A DNA stretch of 64,000 nt from Candidatus Eremiobacterota bacterium (lineage in GTDB: Bacteria > Vulcanimicrobiota > CADAWZ01 > Ess09-12), in the NCBI GenBank assembly GCA_031082125.1, contig JAVHLM010000018.1:24648-88647 (forward strand). The letters are read 5' to 3'. A program made the position numbers and the translations under genes. This document shows, piece by piece, positions 8,786 to 17,210 of this stretch; position 1 is the stretch's first letter, and every line of letters begins with the position of its first letter. Under the pieces are notes generated by a model. The model saw nothing but the letters and a program-made list of their open reading frames with translations. It was not told the DNA's origin and did no database searches.

Positions 8786-9343
8786 ATGGGAGATACTACA
8801 ATTTCCGGGTCACCGCAAAGGATTGCATCACCTCAGAATATCAGCGCCCCCAAGGCTCCGGCGCCGCCGCCGGCTCCTCCTCCGAAAACCGAAGCGGCAC
8901 CCGCCGAAAGCACCCGCCTCTCCGCTGAGACTCAGGGAGCCCCGCAGAAGCCACAAGGCTCAGGAACGGCTTCCAGCATGGCGCATGCCTTCGGTGACGC
9001 GGCGAAGAAAGCGCTGGGATTTGACGGCAAGGACGGCTGGGGAGAAAAGATCCATCAGGCAAAGGAAAAGGTGAACAAGCAGGCTGCCCGGGCGGAAAAG
9101 AACCAGGAAGGAGTCCCCGAGGAGGATATGAAGAAGCTCAAGAGCGCCGCAAACGGAGGATTCCTGAAGAAAGCAACGGCAGCGGCGATGCTGGGGACCG
9201 ATATCAAGGGCCTTCCCGATGCCATAAAGCAGACAGAGCAGTGGAACAACCTTCCCCAGGGAGCCCGCGACGCCGCCGTGACAGGCCTCAAGCTGGGCGG
9301 CAAGGTGCTTGGCGCCGTTGACAGCGTGGTCCATCCCGACTGA
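8786..9343 (+). CDS. Leaderless Pro/Ala-rich protein of unknown function
   Basis: The start ATG has AAGGAGG at 8771-8777. 185 residues with no signal peptide or membrane helix. Residues 1-65 are low complexity and Pro/Ala/Ser-rich (SAPKAPAPPPAPPPKTEAAP is typical). The rest is Lys/Ala/Gly-rich and probably helical, with repeated short amphipathic segments (AFGDAAKKALGFDGKDGWGE, GLKLGGKVLGAVDSVV). I do not recognise a family. A disordered N-terminus followed by amphipathic helices is common in secreted effectors and chaperone-bound substrates, and the strongest PhoB/PhoP-like array of the left half lies directly upstream. Secretion by a leader-independent route is a hypothesis only. Confidence 0.75.
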   Translation: MGDTTISGSPQRIASPQNISAPKAPAPPPAPPPKTEAAPAESTRLSAETQGAPQKPQGSGTASSMAHAFGDAAKKALGFDGKDGWGEKIHQAKEKVNKQAARAEKNQEGVPEEDMKKLKSAANGGFLKKATAAAMLGTDIKGLPDAIKQTEQWNNLPQGARDAAVTGLKLGGKVLGAVDSVVHPD

Positions 9344-9453
9344 GGGCGGCACTACTTATTTCATTGTATATTTACTCACGCCTGAAATAAGATTTTGATT
9401 GCAATGAGCTTTTCGCGTGGCCTGTGGCATGCTCTTGAGCATAAAAGTGACAG

Positions 9454-9493
9454 CTCCCGGAAAACCGGCGGCTGCCATTGTTTTTTCCGGGAG
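9454..9493. repeat. Perfect 11-bp inverted repeat in the kinase leader
   Basis: CTCCCGGAAAA (9454-9464) and TTTTCCGGGAG (9483-9493) with an 18-nt loop. The AT part faces the loop and no T-run follows, so it is not an intrinsic terminator. Two near-identical copies of TAT(T/A)TACTCACGC flank it (about 9368 and 9519). It lies about 70 nt before the proposed kinase start and could shape the mRNA leader or be a protein-binding site. Confidence 0.5.
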
Positions 9494-9560
9494 AATGTTT
9501 CAGGGCCTCAGGGGAGAATATATACTCACGCATATCATGAGAGGCTCCCGAGGTGTATCT

Positions 9561-11645
9561 ATGGCCTCCCGGGTAATTCCTGACGGCACGGTTGTCTATA
9601 ACAAATACAGAGTCCTGAAGTCTCTCGGCGAAGGAGGAATGAACAGGGTCTACCTCGTGGCGGACTTCCAGGGGAAGCCATTTGCGATGAAGGTGACGAG
9701 AAGCCCGGGGGAGACAGGCACAACCCTCGGGGAGATCACTGAGAAGTTTTACCGTGAAGTGGAGATCCTCACGAAATTCCCCCATGAGAACCTCCCCGCC
9801 CTGGAAGACTATTTCACGTCAGGTGGTGAGTTCTTTCTCGTTGAAGAGTATATCGACGGCATCTCCCTCGAGGATTTTCTCAGCAGGTCGCTCCTTGGCG
9901 AGAACGAGACCATCGAGCTTGCCCTCATGCTCTGCGACGTGCTGACATTCCTTCACCGCCGCGGCATAATATTCCGCGATCTCAAGCCTGCCAACATCGT
10001 GGTCACCGCGGCGCGCCACCTCAAGCTCATTGATTTCGACATCGCCCGCTTTTACCGTCCTGGAAAGGCTGCCGATACCGTGGCGCTTGGAACCCCCGGC
10101 TATGCGGCACCGGAGACGTACGGGAAGTCCCAGAGCAATGCCCGCTCAGACATTTACTCCCTGGGGGCCACTCTCCACCACCTTCTTACGGGCATCAATC
10201 CCCAGGACAGGCCATTTCACTTTGAGCCTGTCAAGAAGGTTCGGCATGACATCTCGCCGGGGCTCGCTGCCATAATTGAGAAGGCTCTCAGGCATGACCC
10301 CCGCGAGCGCTACCCGTCAGCTTCTTCCATGAAAAAAGATCTCGAGAGAATCCGCCCCGCGGCCGGCCAGGGGAAGACCATCTTCCAGGATTTACTTTCT
10401 GCCCTTTCCCTGTGGGCCTCCCAGGTCAGTCAATGGAGCCTGGCGGCTCCCATGAGAATATCCCGCCCGGAGCTTACAGACCATCTCCTGCATGCAGTCC
10501 AGGAGGGAAACATCAGCAGGGCGAAGCGCCTCATAGAAGAGGGATGCCCTCTTAACGGGTGTGACTACTTCCGCAATACTCCTCTTCATCTTGCCGCCCA
10601 GCGGGGCGACAGGCCCATGGCGGAGCTTCTCATCAACCTCGGGGCCAGGCTTGACCTCGCGAACCGTGAGGGGATGACGCCAAGAGACCTTGCCTTCTTT
10701 TCCGGGAGTCCTGAAATCGAGAAGATCCTGGCGAGAAGGAATGGCCCCCTCTTGGTCTACGATCCCTCGGGAATGATGAGAATCCACAAGATGGCAGCCG
10801 AAGGAAACATAATGTTATATCTGTTGCTTTACAAAGAAATGCCGAACGAGGCTTCCTTCCTGAACCTCCAGGATGGTGCGGGGCGCACACCTCTTCACTA
10901 CGCCATTGAGAACAACCGCAACGAACTGGCCGTGGCCCTGATAAACAATGGTGCAAGGCTGGACATAAAGGACCGAAAAGGCGATACTCCCCTCCACCTT
11001 CTTCAAAATTTCTTCATGCTGTCTTATCTCTATGAATGTTGTTACAGCTCCAAGATAAACGCAAGCTTTCTTAACGTGGCTGACCGCGAGGGAAAAACGC
11101 CCCTCTACAATGCCGTCGTAAAAGGGGAAAGACAAATGGTGAAATTTCTGGTCAGCCAGGGAGCCGACATCAACTGCATCACAAGAAGCAAAGACAGCCT
11201 CATTCATGGCGCCATCGCCTCCTACGAGGATGATATTGCCAGGCTCCTCATCAGCAAAGGCATTAAACTGAACCAGAAAAACAGCCAGGGCAAGACGCCT
11301 CTCATGCTTGCCGTGGAATGGGAGCGCTGGGAGATCGCAAAGCTTCTGGTAGAAAACAGGGCAGGCATCAACATGGCAGACAGCGCCGGGAAGACTCCCC
11401 TTATGGCTGCGATAGAGAAAGGCAAGATCTCTTTCGTGGAAAAGCTCATAAAAAAAGGTGCCGAGGTAAAGACCTGCGACAACAGCGGGATGACAGCGCT
11501 CCACTATGCTGCCGAGGGAGGCTCCAGGACCATCATAGAGCTCCTTTTGAAATTCAGGGCACGGACAGACGCTGCCGATCACCAGGGAAGGACGCCTGAG
11601 ATGGTCGCTCAAAGCGATGTGGCGGCACTGCTGCACAAGCATTGA
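9561..11645 (+). CDS. Ser/Thr protein kinase with C-terminal ankyrin repeats
   Basis: I choose ATG 9561 (GAGGTG six bases upstream) over longer starts, giving 694 residues that begin close to the kinase fold. The kinase domain covers residues 12-280: LGEGGMNRVYLV loop, Lys in FAMKV, catalytic loop FRDLKPANIVV (Asp and Asn kept, His replaced by Phe), metal motif DFD instead of DFG, and APE as GYAAPETYG. From about residue 305 to the end come eight to ten ankyrin repeats (NTPLHLAAQRGD, GRTPLHYAIENN, GKTPLMLAVEWE, GMTALHYAAEGG). No membrane helix follows, so it is cytosolic, unlike PknB-type kinases. The ankyrins probably select substrates. The key catalytic residues are present and it is likely active. 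Confidence 0.9.
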   Translation: MASRVIPDGTVVYNKYRVLKSLGEGGMNRVYLVADFQGKPFAMKVTRSPGETGTTLGEITEKFYREVEILTKFPHENLPALEDYFTSGGEFFLVEEYIDGISLEDFLSRSLLGENETIELALMLCDVLTFLHRRGIIFRDLKPANIVVTAARHLKLIDFDIARFYRPGKAADTVALGTPGYAAPETYGKSQSNARSDIYSLGATLHHLLTGINPQDRPFHFEPVKKVRHDISPGLAAIIEKALRHDPRERYPSASSMKKDLERIRPAAGQGKTIFQDLLSALSLWASQVSQWSLAAPMRISRPELTDHLLHAVQEGNISRAKRLIEEGCPLNGCDYFRNTPLHLAAQRGDRPMAELLINLGARLDLANREGMTPRDLAFFSGSPEIEKILARRNGPLLVYDPSGMMRIHKMAAEGNIMLYLLLYKEMPNEASFLNLQDGAGRTPLHYAIENNRNELAVALINNGARLDIKDRKGDTPLHLLQNFFMLSYLYECCYSSKINASFLNVADREGKTPLYNAVVKGERQMVKFLVSQGADINCITRSKDSLIHGAIASYEDDIARLLISKGIKLNQKNSQGKTPLMLAVEWERWEIAKLLVENRAGINMADSAGKTPLMAAIEKGKISFVEKLIKKGAEVKTCDNSGMTALHYAAEGGSRTIIELLLKFRARTDAADHQGRTPEMVAQSDVAALLHKH

Positions 11646-11777
11646 GAGGCCGGCTCGGCCCCTGTCACGCATACAGACAATTCCCTTTTTCTGCTATAAT
11701 TATAGTGAAGGACCACGGCTCCTGTGAACAGAAGTTATTTTCACCTGCATCAGGGAAAAAAGGGGTGGGTTACGGTG

Positions 11778-13013
11778 ATGGAAAGGCTTTGTCAAAAAGG
11801 CTTCGCCCTCGTGATGGTGCTTATCATCATCATCATACTTGTGCTCCTGGGCGTCGCAGTGGCAGGGCTTTCAACAATGCAGGCCCGGTATTCACTGGAA
11901 TACAACAAAGAAGGTACTACCCGCCAGGCCGCTCTCGCGGGCATCAGCGAAGCCACTTACACGCTCAACAAATCCCCTGACTGGAGCAATCTCTCGGCCA
12001 TACAGGGAAACATCCCTGACCAGGCTTTCACCGATGACACTCCTCCCGGCGCCACCTCCACCTTTGCTTACAAGAGGCTGTATCCTGAAAATGATTGTTA
12101 TTACAGGGTCACCCTGGAATTTACCTCAAGTAATTCAATCTGCACCGTCACGTCAGAGGGCTTCTTTGAGAAAGAGGGCGAGGAGGTCTGGAAAAGCACC
12201 GTCAAGGCCACATTCAAGAGGAGCGCAGCTTTCCATTACGCCATCTGCCAGTACGACTTTGACTTTCCCATGCCCGCCACCGACCCCGGCTTGTTGATGA
12301 CCCTCGCTGGGACCATAAATATTGAAGGCGATGTGGGCACTCTCCTCGACGAAAAAGCCACCATAATGGCCACTTCCCCTGCCAAGCCTCTTACAATCTA
12401 CAAGAAACCGGGAAGCCAGGTGACTCTCGCTCAAGGGTCATTGAACACCACCCTGGAGACAAAAGCGGATCTTGCCATGCCCTCCCCTCCAATTGCGAGC
12501 TACCCCTTCGAGGATCCCTCGGCCAATGCCGCGCCCGGTGAAATCCTCAGAATTGGCAGTGTACAGGGAACGGTGGAGTTGACCACAAAATACACCTACC
12601 TCACAGAAGTCGCGCCCGGCACCAGGATCAACATCAATTCGGCAACAAAACCGGTATATCTCATCATTTCAGAAATAGCCTCCGGCAACCTCGCCAATGT
12701 GACAATCAACGGCGATGGAAAAGCCGACGACCTCATAATAGTGAGGGAGGGCTCTCACAAGCCTCTTCACATAGATGGAGCTGCGCTTGTGAAAGCCCAT
12801 GTCCAGGCCCACACTATCACCGTTGCCGGCAATGTGGAAGTACATGGCTCCCTTAACGCCCTGCAGCTCGGAATGTATGGCGATACCAAGCTTTACGGCT
12901 CCGCGGTAGGACTCAAGCTTTCCATCGCAGGCAATGCCATGATAAAAGCCGGCAGCGGAGGCGGCACTGGTGCCGCGGGTAAGCCGACAGTCACCTCGTG
13001 GGAAGAGGACTGA
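11778..13013 (+). CDS. PilX-like pilus/secretion-associated membrane protein
   Basis: ATG 11778 begins MERLCQKGFALVMVLIIII, one long N-terminal hydrophobic helix preceded by Gly. This resembles PilX/PilW-type minor pilins (Gly-Phe-Ala-Leu-Val). About 411 residues. After the helix comes a large predicted extracytoplasmic beta-rich domain with no close motif, ending Gly-rich. It leads a same-strand cluster with GspF/PilC-like and two pseudopilin genes (26-nt, 23-nt and 4-nt gaps). It probably sits in the inner membrane with its domain in the periplasm and primes or tips a pseudopilus. The longer frame from 11724 lacks a ribosome-binding site. Confidence 0.75.
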   Translation: MERLCQKGFALVMVLIIIIILVLLGVAVAGLSTMQARYSLEYNKEGTTRQAALAGISEATYTLNKSPDWSNLSAIQGNIPDQAFTDDTPPGATSTFAYKRLYPENDCYYRVTLEFTSSNSICTVTSEGFFEKEGEEVWKSTVKATFKRSAAFHYAICQYDFDFPMPATDPGLLMTLAGTINIEGDVGTLLDEKATIMATSPAKPLTIYKKPGSQVTLAQGSLNTTLETKADLAMPSPPIASYPFEDPSANAAPGEILRIGSVQGTVELTTKYTYLTEVAPGTRININSATKPVYLIISEIASGNLANVTINGDGKADDLIIVREGSHKPLHIDGAALVKAHVQAHTITVAGNVEVHGSLNALQLGMYGDTKLYGSAVGLKLSIAGNAMIKAGSGGGTGAAGKPTVTSWEED

Positions 13014-13039
13014 CCAAAAACAGTATCACAGGGAGAGCG

Positions 13040-14305
13040 ATGCACAACAAAGCACCGGAGAAGTACAGAACGGAAAAAAAGAGCCCGGGGGCTCCGAAAG
13101 AGGAGCGCTTCTCCTATGTGATCAAGAACCTGAGGCTGAATATCGAGCGGGGCGAGGTCAAGGCCTCGAGCCTCCAGGACGCCATAAGGAAGATTGAAAA
13201 CAAGGCTTTCCAGATCATCTCCGTTGAGAGGGCCCGGAAGCCCTTTGCCGTTCAGCTCAGAACCTACCACATTGAAAACATCACCTTTCTTTTCAGGGAG
13301 ATCTCGATTATCCTCAAGAGCGGCCTGACCCTCCAGAGGGCTTTCATCATCCTGAACGAGCAGGCCGAAAGCGCCGGTGCCCGCGAGATTTTTGCAGCCA
13401 TACAGAAATCCCTGGAAGAGGGAAGGTCCTTTTCCGAGTCCCTGGGCCTCTTCCCCGGCATCTTCACAAGATTTCACCGCAGCATGGTCCGCGCCTCGGA
13501 GCAGGGAGGCTTCCTGCAGCAAAGCATCGAGTACCTTTCCGACGTGCTGGAACGGGAAGCGCACCTGAAGAAAAAAGTGAAAACCGCCCTCATGTATCCC
13601 CTTATACTGATAACCCTCTCGCTCATCGGCGGCTTTCTCATCTTTTCCTCCATTACCCCTCACCTCGAGACGCTGGTAAAAGACCTGGACCTTGAGCTCC
13701 CCCTTTTCTCCAGGATAATGATGGAGCTCTTCGGCCTGACCAGAAACTGCTTCATCTTCATCCCTTCTGTGGTGGTGGCTCTCTACATCCTTTACGCCCT
13801 CTGGGCTTATATAGGAAACACGAGAAGAGGCCAGCTCTGGTGGGAGAAGTTCGTGCTCTCCCTCCCCGTCATCAAGGAGCTGAAGGTAAAGGCAGTGATC
13901 ACCCATGCCCTTATCACTCTCTCCTCACTGGTGAGCTCGGGAGTCCACCTTGTCGAGGCCCTCATGCTCGCAGGAGAAACGTGTGACCACTATTATATCG
14001 GCGGGGCCTTTCAATCCATCGCGGAAAACATCAAGGAGGGACAGACCATCTGGGAGAGCATGGAGGCTTATCCCGCCTTCTTCCCGCAGACCCTTGTGGC
14101 GATGGTGAGCGTCGGCGAGGAGACAGGAGAGCTTGCCGAGGTGCTCTCCAGGACAGCGGCCTTTTACGAGCTGGATTTGAATACGAGCCTTGAGAGCTTC
14201 ACCAAGATCATCGAACCGGCGGCAGTGACCTTGCTGGGCGTCATGATAGGGCTTATGATTCTTTCATTCTTTGTGCCCGTCTATGCCGCCCTCAACAGAT
14301 TCTGA
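13040..14305 (+). CDS. Type II secretion / type IV pilus inner-membrane platform protein (GspF/PilC family)
   Basis: 421 residues from ATG 13040 behind GGGAGAG. It has the two tandem T2SSF domains of the family: the first around FLFREISIILKSGLTLQRAF, the second around ITHALITLSSLVSSGVHLVE. Three membrane helices are present: YPLILITLSLIGGFLIFSSI, IFIPSVVVALYILYALWAYI, and the C-terminal GVMIGLMILSFFVPVYAAL. The GEETGEL signature typical of GspF/PilC is present (SVGEETGELAEVL). It anchors the assembly ATPase to the pilus or pseudopilus. No GspE/PilB ATPase gene lies nearby, so the rest of the machine must be elsewhere. Confidence 0.92.
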   Translation: MHNKAPEKYRTEKKSPGAPKEERFSYVIKNLRLNIERGEVKASSLQDAIRKIENKAFQIISVERARKPFAVQLRTYHIENITFLFREISIILKSGLTLQRAFIILNEQAESAGAREIFAAIQKSLEEGRSFSESLGLFPGIFTRFHRSMVRASEQGGFLQQSIEYLSDVLEREAHLKKKVKTALMYPLILITLSLIGGFLIFSSITPHLETLVKDLDLELPLFSRIMMELFGLTRNCFIFIPSVVVALYILYALWAYIGNTRRGQLWWEKFVLSLPVIKELKVKAVITHALITLSSLVSSGVHLVEALMLAGETCDHYYIGGAFQSIAENIKEGQTIWESMEAYPAFFPQTLVAMVSVGEETGELAEVLSRTAAFYELDLNTSLESFTKIIEPAAVTLLGVMIGLMILSFFVPVYAALNRF

Positions 14306-14328
14306 AGAAGGGGAGGAGAACGATCTCC

Positions 14329-14850
14329 GTGCTGAAGGCTGGGATTACAGGAAAAAATATGACTGGCTTCACCCTGGTGGAGGTGATAATTGCCCTGCTC
14401 CTCTTCCTCCTCATTATCTCGTATTTCCTTCTGCTCATCCCTCTCTCACAGGTAAGGATAAAGAACTCCACCCACCAGGACGTGGCCCTCACGCTGGCCG
14501 AGGATATCCTCGAGAAGGTCCGGGTGATGAAATGGAGTGACATCGACAAGAACAGCACTTATGACGGCACCACTTTCAACAATCACACCCCTGACCCGGC
14601 CACGCAGCAGTACGCCGGAGCGGCATTCTATCCCCCCGTGCCGCCTTACCGCCTTTATACTTACCGTATGATGTCATCAGACAAGCCCCACAGTGTCGAT
14701 TACCAGTTCAATGTCGATACAAGATATGAGCCCGGCTCCACAGAGCTTATCAAGGTGACGGTGAAAGTCTTCTGGCAGGAGAGCACGGGGAACAGGGGCT
14801 CCCTGCAGATAAAGCAGTGCATGCTCTCTTCAAAGATATGCAAGAGGTGA
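14329..14850 (+). CDS. Type II pseudopilin (GspI/PilV-like)
   Basis: 173 residues from GTG 14329 (GGGAGGAG upstream). The prepilin signature is clear: a short basic leader, then G/FTLVEVIIALLLFLLI with the conserved Glu at mature position 5. Prepilin peptidase should cut between Gly and Phe. The C-terminal domain has repeated YTYRM/FNVDTRYE strands and no Cys pair. It probably joins a pseudopilus tip complex. The next pseudopilin begins 4 nt after its stop, so the two are translationally linked. Confidence 0.88.
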   Translation: MLKAGITGKNMTGFTLVEVIIALLLFLLIISYFLLLIPLSQVRIKNSTHQDVALTLAEDILEKVRVMKWSDIDKNSTYDGTTFNNHTPDPATQQYAGAAFYPPVPPYRLYTYRMMSSDKPHSVDYQFNVDTRYEPGSTELIKVTVKVFWQESTGNRGSLQIKQCMLSSKICKR

Positions 14851-14854
14851 GATA

Positions 14855-15535
14855 ATGGACCGTTTCTCCAGGAAGTCCCGGGGTGCCACTCTCGTTGAGC
14901 TTATCATAGGTGTGGGCCTTATGGCCCTTATCCTCACCTTATGTTCAGCCCTTTTCGTCTCATCATGGAGACGGTTCCACGAAACCAACGTGATGAGCGA
15001 CCTTCACAACAGTGCAGTCATCGGGCTTGACCGGTTCGGGAGGGACCTGAGGGAGACGGCAGCCTCGTCGATGATATATGACAACGATGGGAAATACTGG
15101 ATCCTTGCCGAGGCAAGGAATAATGGGGGAACCTACATGAGAGACACTGGCAGCCAGGCGCAGTGGCAGTACTGGGCCTGCTATTATCTCTTTGAAGACA
15201 GAAGCCTCTCTCCGGCCGATGGCGGTGAGAAAATATATCTCCTCGCGAAAAAGAAGGCGCTCTTCGACGCCACTTCCGCCACGGGGCCCGCGCCGGCATC
15301 TTTTACCAGCGATATCAGCGGCGCCGTCATCGTGGCGAAGAACGTGAAAGCCTTCAGCATGAGCGGGAGAAAAAACTCCCAGGACCTCTACACCTGCAGG
15401 CTCTCCATCGAAACCCTCAGGTATTACCAGGGGCGGAAATACAATTTTTTGCTGGACAAGGCCTTCACCCTCCCTGAGCTCACCCTGTCGGCCCCTTCGC
15501 CTTCGCCCTCGCCCGGGCCCGGCGGCAAGGATTAG
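14855..15535 (+). CDS. Type II pseudopilin (GspJ/PilW-like)
   Basis: 226 residues. The N-terminal leader MDRFSRKSRG is followed by ATLVELIIGVGLMALIL, a class III prepilin signal with Gly at -1, Ala at +1 and Glu at +5. The globular part (RRFHETNVMSDLHNSAVIGL, RFGRDLRET) resembles GspJ/PilW. The tail is Pro/Ser/Gly-rich (APSPSPSPGPGGKD), unusual for a pseudopilin and perhaps a flexible end. It is the last gene of the pilus-like cluster; 134 nt without a gene follow. Confidence 0.85.
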   Translation: MDRFSRKSRGATLVELIIGVGLMALILTLCSALFVSSWRRFHETNVMSDLHNSAVIGLDRFGRDLRETAASSMIYDNDGKYWILAEARNNGGTYMRDTGSQAQWQYWACYYLFEDRSLSPADGGEKIYLLAKKKALFDATSATGPAPASFTSDISGAVIVAKNVKAFSMSGRKNSQDLYTCRLSIETLRYYQGRKYNFLLDKAFTLPELTLSAPSPSPSPGPGGKD

Positions 15536-15669
15536 GGAGAAAACCATACCTGTCAGCGCGGGAGAGGAGGAGACTGGCGGCGAAAGCTTCAAAGAGGAAA
15601 TAAAGAGAATGGGGTGAATGTATCTGCACTATCATGTACTCTGGAGCATAAGAAAGAAGTGACGCATCA

Positions 15670-16077
15670 ATGAAAAGGCTGGTATTTTTTCTCATTCTTC
15701 TCGGCGTGCTTTTCGCAGCACCAGGACCCTCGCAGGCAAAAAGCGAGTACCTCCTCTTCCAGACGATAGGCGACCCCGACAAGGACGGCGTGCTGGAGAC
15801 AATCCAGATCACCTCCGGCGAGAGCGCCGACCCAAGGAAAGAGACGTCCAAGAGCTTCAAGATAAGGAAAGAGGGCAAAATCGTCTATGAGCGTGATCTG
15901 GGCACCGCTCCCTTCTCTGTTGACAAGGAAGCGATGCACGGAGGCCTTGACACGGGAATCCACCTCAGGGTTTCAAAGGGAAAGTATCCCGAGATATTTA
16001 TCGTCTTTTCGGCAAACTCCGATTACTGCTGCTGGTTCCAGTTTGACGGGAAAACCTACAAAATCAAGGCCCCGTGA
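15670..16077 (+). CDS. Small exported protein of unknown function
   Basis: 135 residues with a clean signal peptide (MKRLVFFLILLGVLFAAPGPSQA, cut before KS). The mature part starts EYLLFQTIGDPDKDGVLETI, an FG-GAP/VCBS-like Asp-rich calcium-site look-alike (DPDKDGVLE), and contains a Cys pair (YCCWF). I do not recognise the family. Its stop lies 13 nt before the stop of the convergent gene at 16091. Confidence 0.65.
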   Translation: MKRLVFFLILLGVLFAAPGPSQAKSEYLLFQTIGDPDKDGVLETIQITSGESADPRKETSKSFKIRKEGKIVYERDLGTAPFSVDKEAMHGGLDTGIHLRVSKGKYPEIFIVFSANSDYCCWFQFDGKTYKIKAP

Positions 16078-16090
16078 GAATGGCCCCATT

Positions 16091-17017
16091 TCATTTTTCG
16101 CGGAAAAAATCCTTCACCCTGTCTTTTATCTGATGGGCTTTTTCCTTTGCCATATGGAAACAGCCCTTAATCTCGTCCTTGTCGGTACGCCATGTGCGGT
16201 ACACCATCCCTATGCCTGCCGCCCCCATTACAAGTGTGGAGGGGAGGCCCGAGAGCACGCAGGAAAGGCTCATTGCCGCTCCCACGCCCATGTCAAGCGC
16301 CCCCAGGACCTTCAACTCCTTCTCGCCCTTCTCCACGCCTTTTTTATAGAGCCGGGCGCCAAGGGCGACATCAAGGGCGCCTCCCGCCACGCCAAGAGCA
16401 GCGCCTATGGCTCCCATGAGGGGAGCCTTGGCCGTTATGCCCTTGAGGGCAGGGCTCCCTTTTTCAACAAGAGAAGCTGCCCATCTGGTGCCCGCAAGGT
16501 CCTTAAGGCCGAGGGAGAGATGGCGGAGTCCCCATGAAGCGGCGCTCCCATGAGACATCGCCAGGTCCCTGTCCACGTGCCTGTCATCCTTGTAATCCCT
16601 GTAGATGCCCGTAAGGCCCAGGTCGGCATTGAGGAAGCCTCCTGCTATCCTGAGGCCCGGCGTGAGCGAAAAGGCCGTCTTGAAGACTGTCTCGAGGGCA
16701 TGGAGCCCATGGTAGGTCCCCCACATGGTCTGCTTGGAGCCCTTCAGAAACTTGACACGGTCGTGATCCTTGAGGCCGCTGTAAAGCTCCTTCACGCCGG
16801 ACACCATGAGCGCACCGGCAATGAGGGCGTTCAGCTTGTCAAAAATGGGGGAATCTTTCAGATTGTGGGCAATATTTGCGCCTATGGTGGCGCTGTCATT
16901 AGTGCCGTCACCCTTTTTCAGGATATCGAGGGGCTCCCCCCCTGAAAGCAAAGGATTCTTCCCCGATCCATGGGAAAGAGGGCTTCCCTGGCTTGAAATC
17001 CTGTCGATTCTGTCCAT
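16091..17017 (-). CDS. Leaderless protein with glycine/alanine-rich hydrophobic stretches
   Basis: About 308 residues from ATG 17017; GTG 17026 and TTG 17029 are alternatives. The N-terminus is polar and Ser/Gly-rich (MDRIDRISSQGSPLSHGSGK), with no signal peptide. The body is amphipathic and Gly/Ala-rich, with hydrophobic segments near residues 195-225 (LMGAIGAALGVAGGALDVAL) and 240-268 (LGALDMGVGAAMSLSCVLSG), and a charged helical tail (AKEKAHQIKDRVKDFFRE). Paired Gly-rich hydrophobic hairpins in a leaderless protein resemble membrane-inserting translocator or pore proteins. That is a resemblance only; I do not recognise the family. It shares the AAGTTAACATT promoter element with the genes at 8786 and 43641. 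Confidence 0.7.
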   Translation of the reverse strand: MDRIDRISSQGSPLSHGSGKNPLLSGGEPLDILKKGDGTNDSATIGANIAHNLKDSPIFDKLNALIAGALMVSGVKELYSGLKDHDRVKFLKGSKQTMWGTYHGLHALETVFKTAFSLTPGLRIAGGFLNADLGLTGIYRDYKDDRHVDRDLAMSHGSAASWGLRHLSLGLKDLAGTRWAASLVEKGSPALKGITAKAPLMGAIGAALGVAGGALDVALGARLYKKGVEKGEKELKVLGALDMGVGAAMSLSCVLSGLPSTLVMGAAGIGMVYRTWRTDKDEIKGCFHMAKEKAHQIKDRVKDFFREK

Positions 17018-17052
17018 AAGGTGCACCAAGCCTCACATACTGTTCCATCTTA

Positions 17053-17107
17053 ATTGTAAAGCCTTCCTGCTATTATCTCAAGCTCTCTAATGTTAACTTT
17101 CATTGAA
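17053..17107 (-). promoter_or_regulatory. Shared AAGTTAACATT element and -10 of the gene at 17017
   Basis: On the minus strand: TTCAAT, a 5-bp gap, TTAACA (complement of 17091-17107), then TACAAT (complement of 17053-17058). The distance from GTTAAC to the -10 hexamer is the same as upstream of 8786 (39 bp between first bases). The 11-mer AAGTTAACATT is identical at both and at 43541. A common regulator is inferred. Confidence 0.45.
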
Positions 17108-17210
17108 CATTCTGCAAGACTGCGGCTTCCCATAATGCTGAATCCCGCCAGGATGCTCCGGCCAGGAAGAGAGAAAAAGTTCATTCATGAGGATAACTCC
17201 GGCATAGGAT

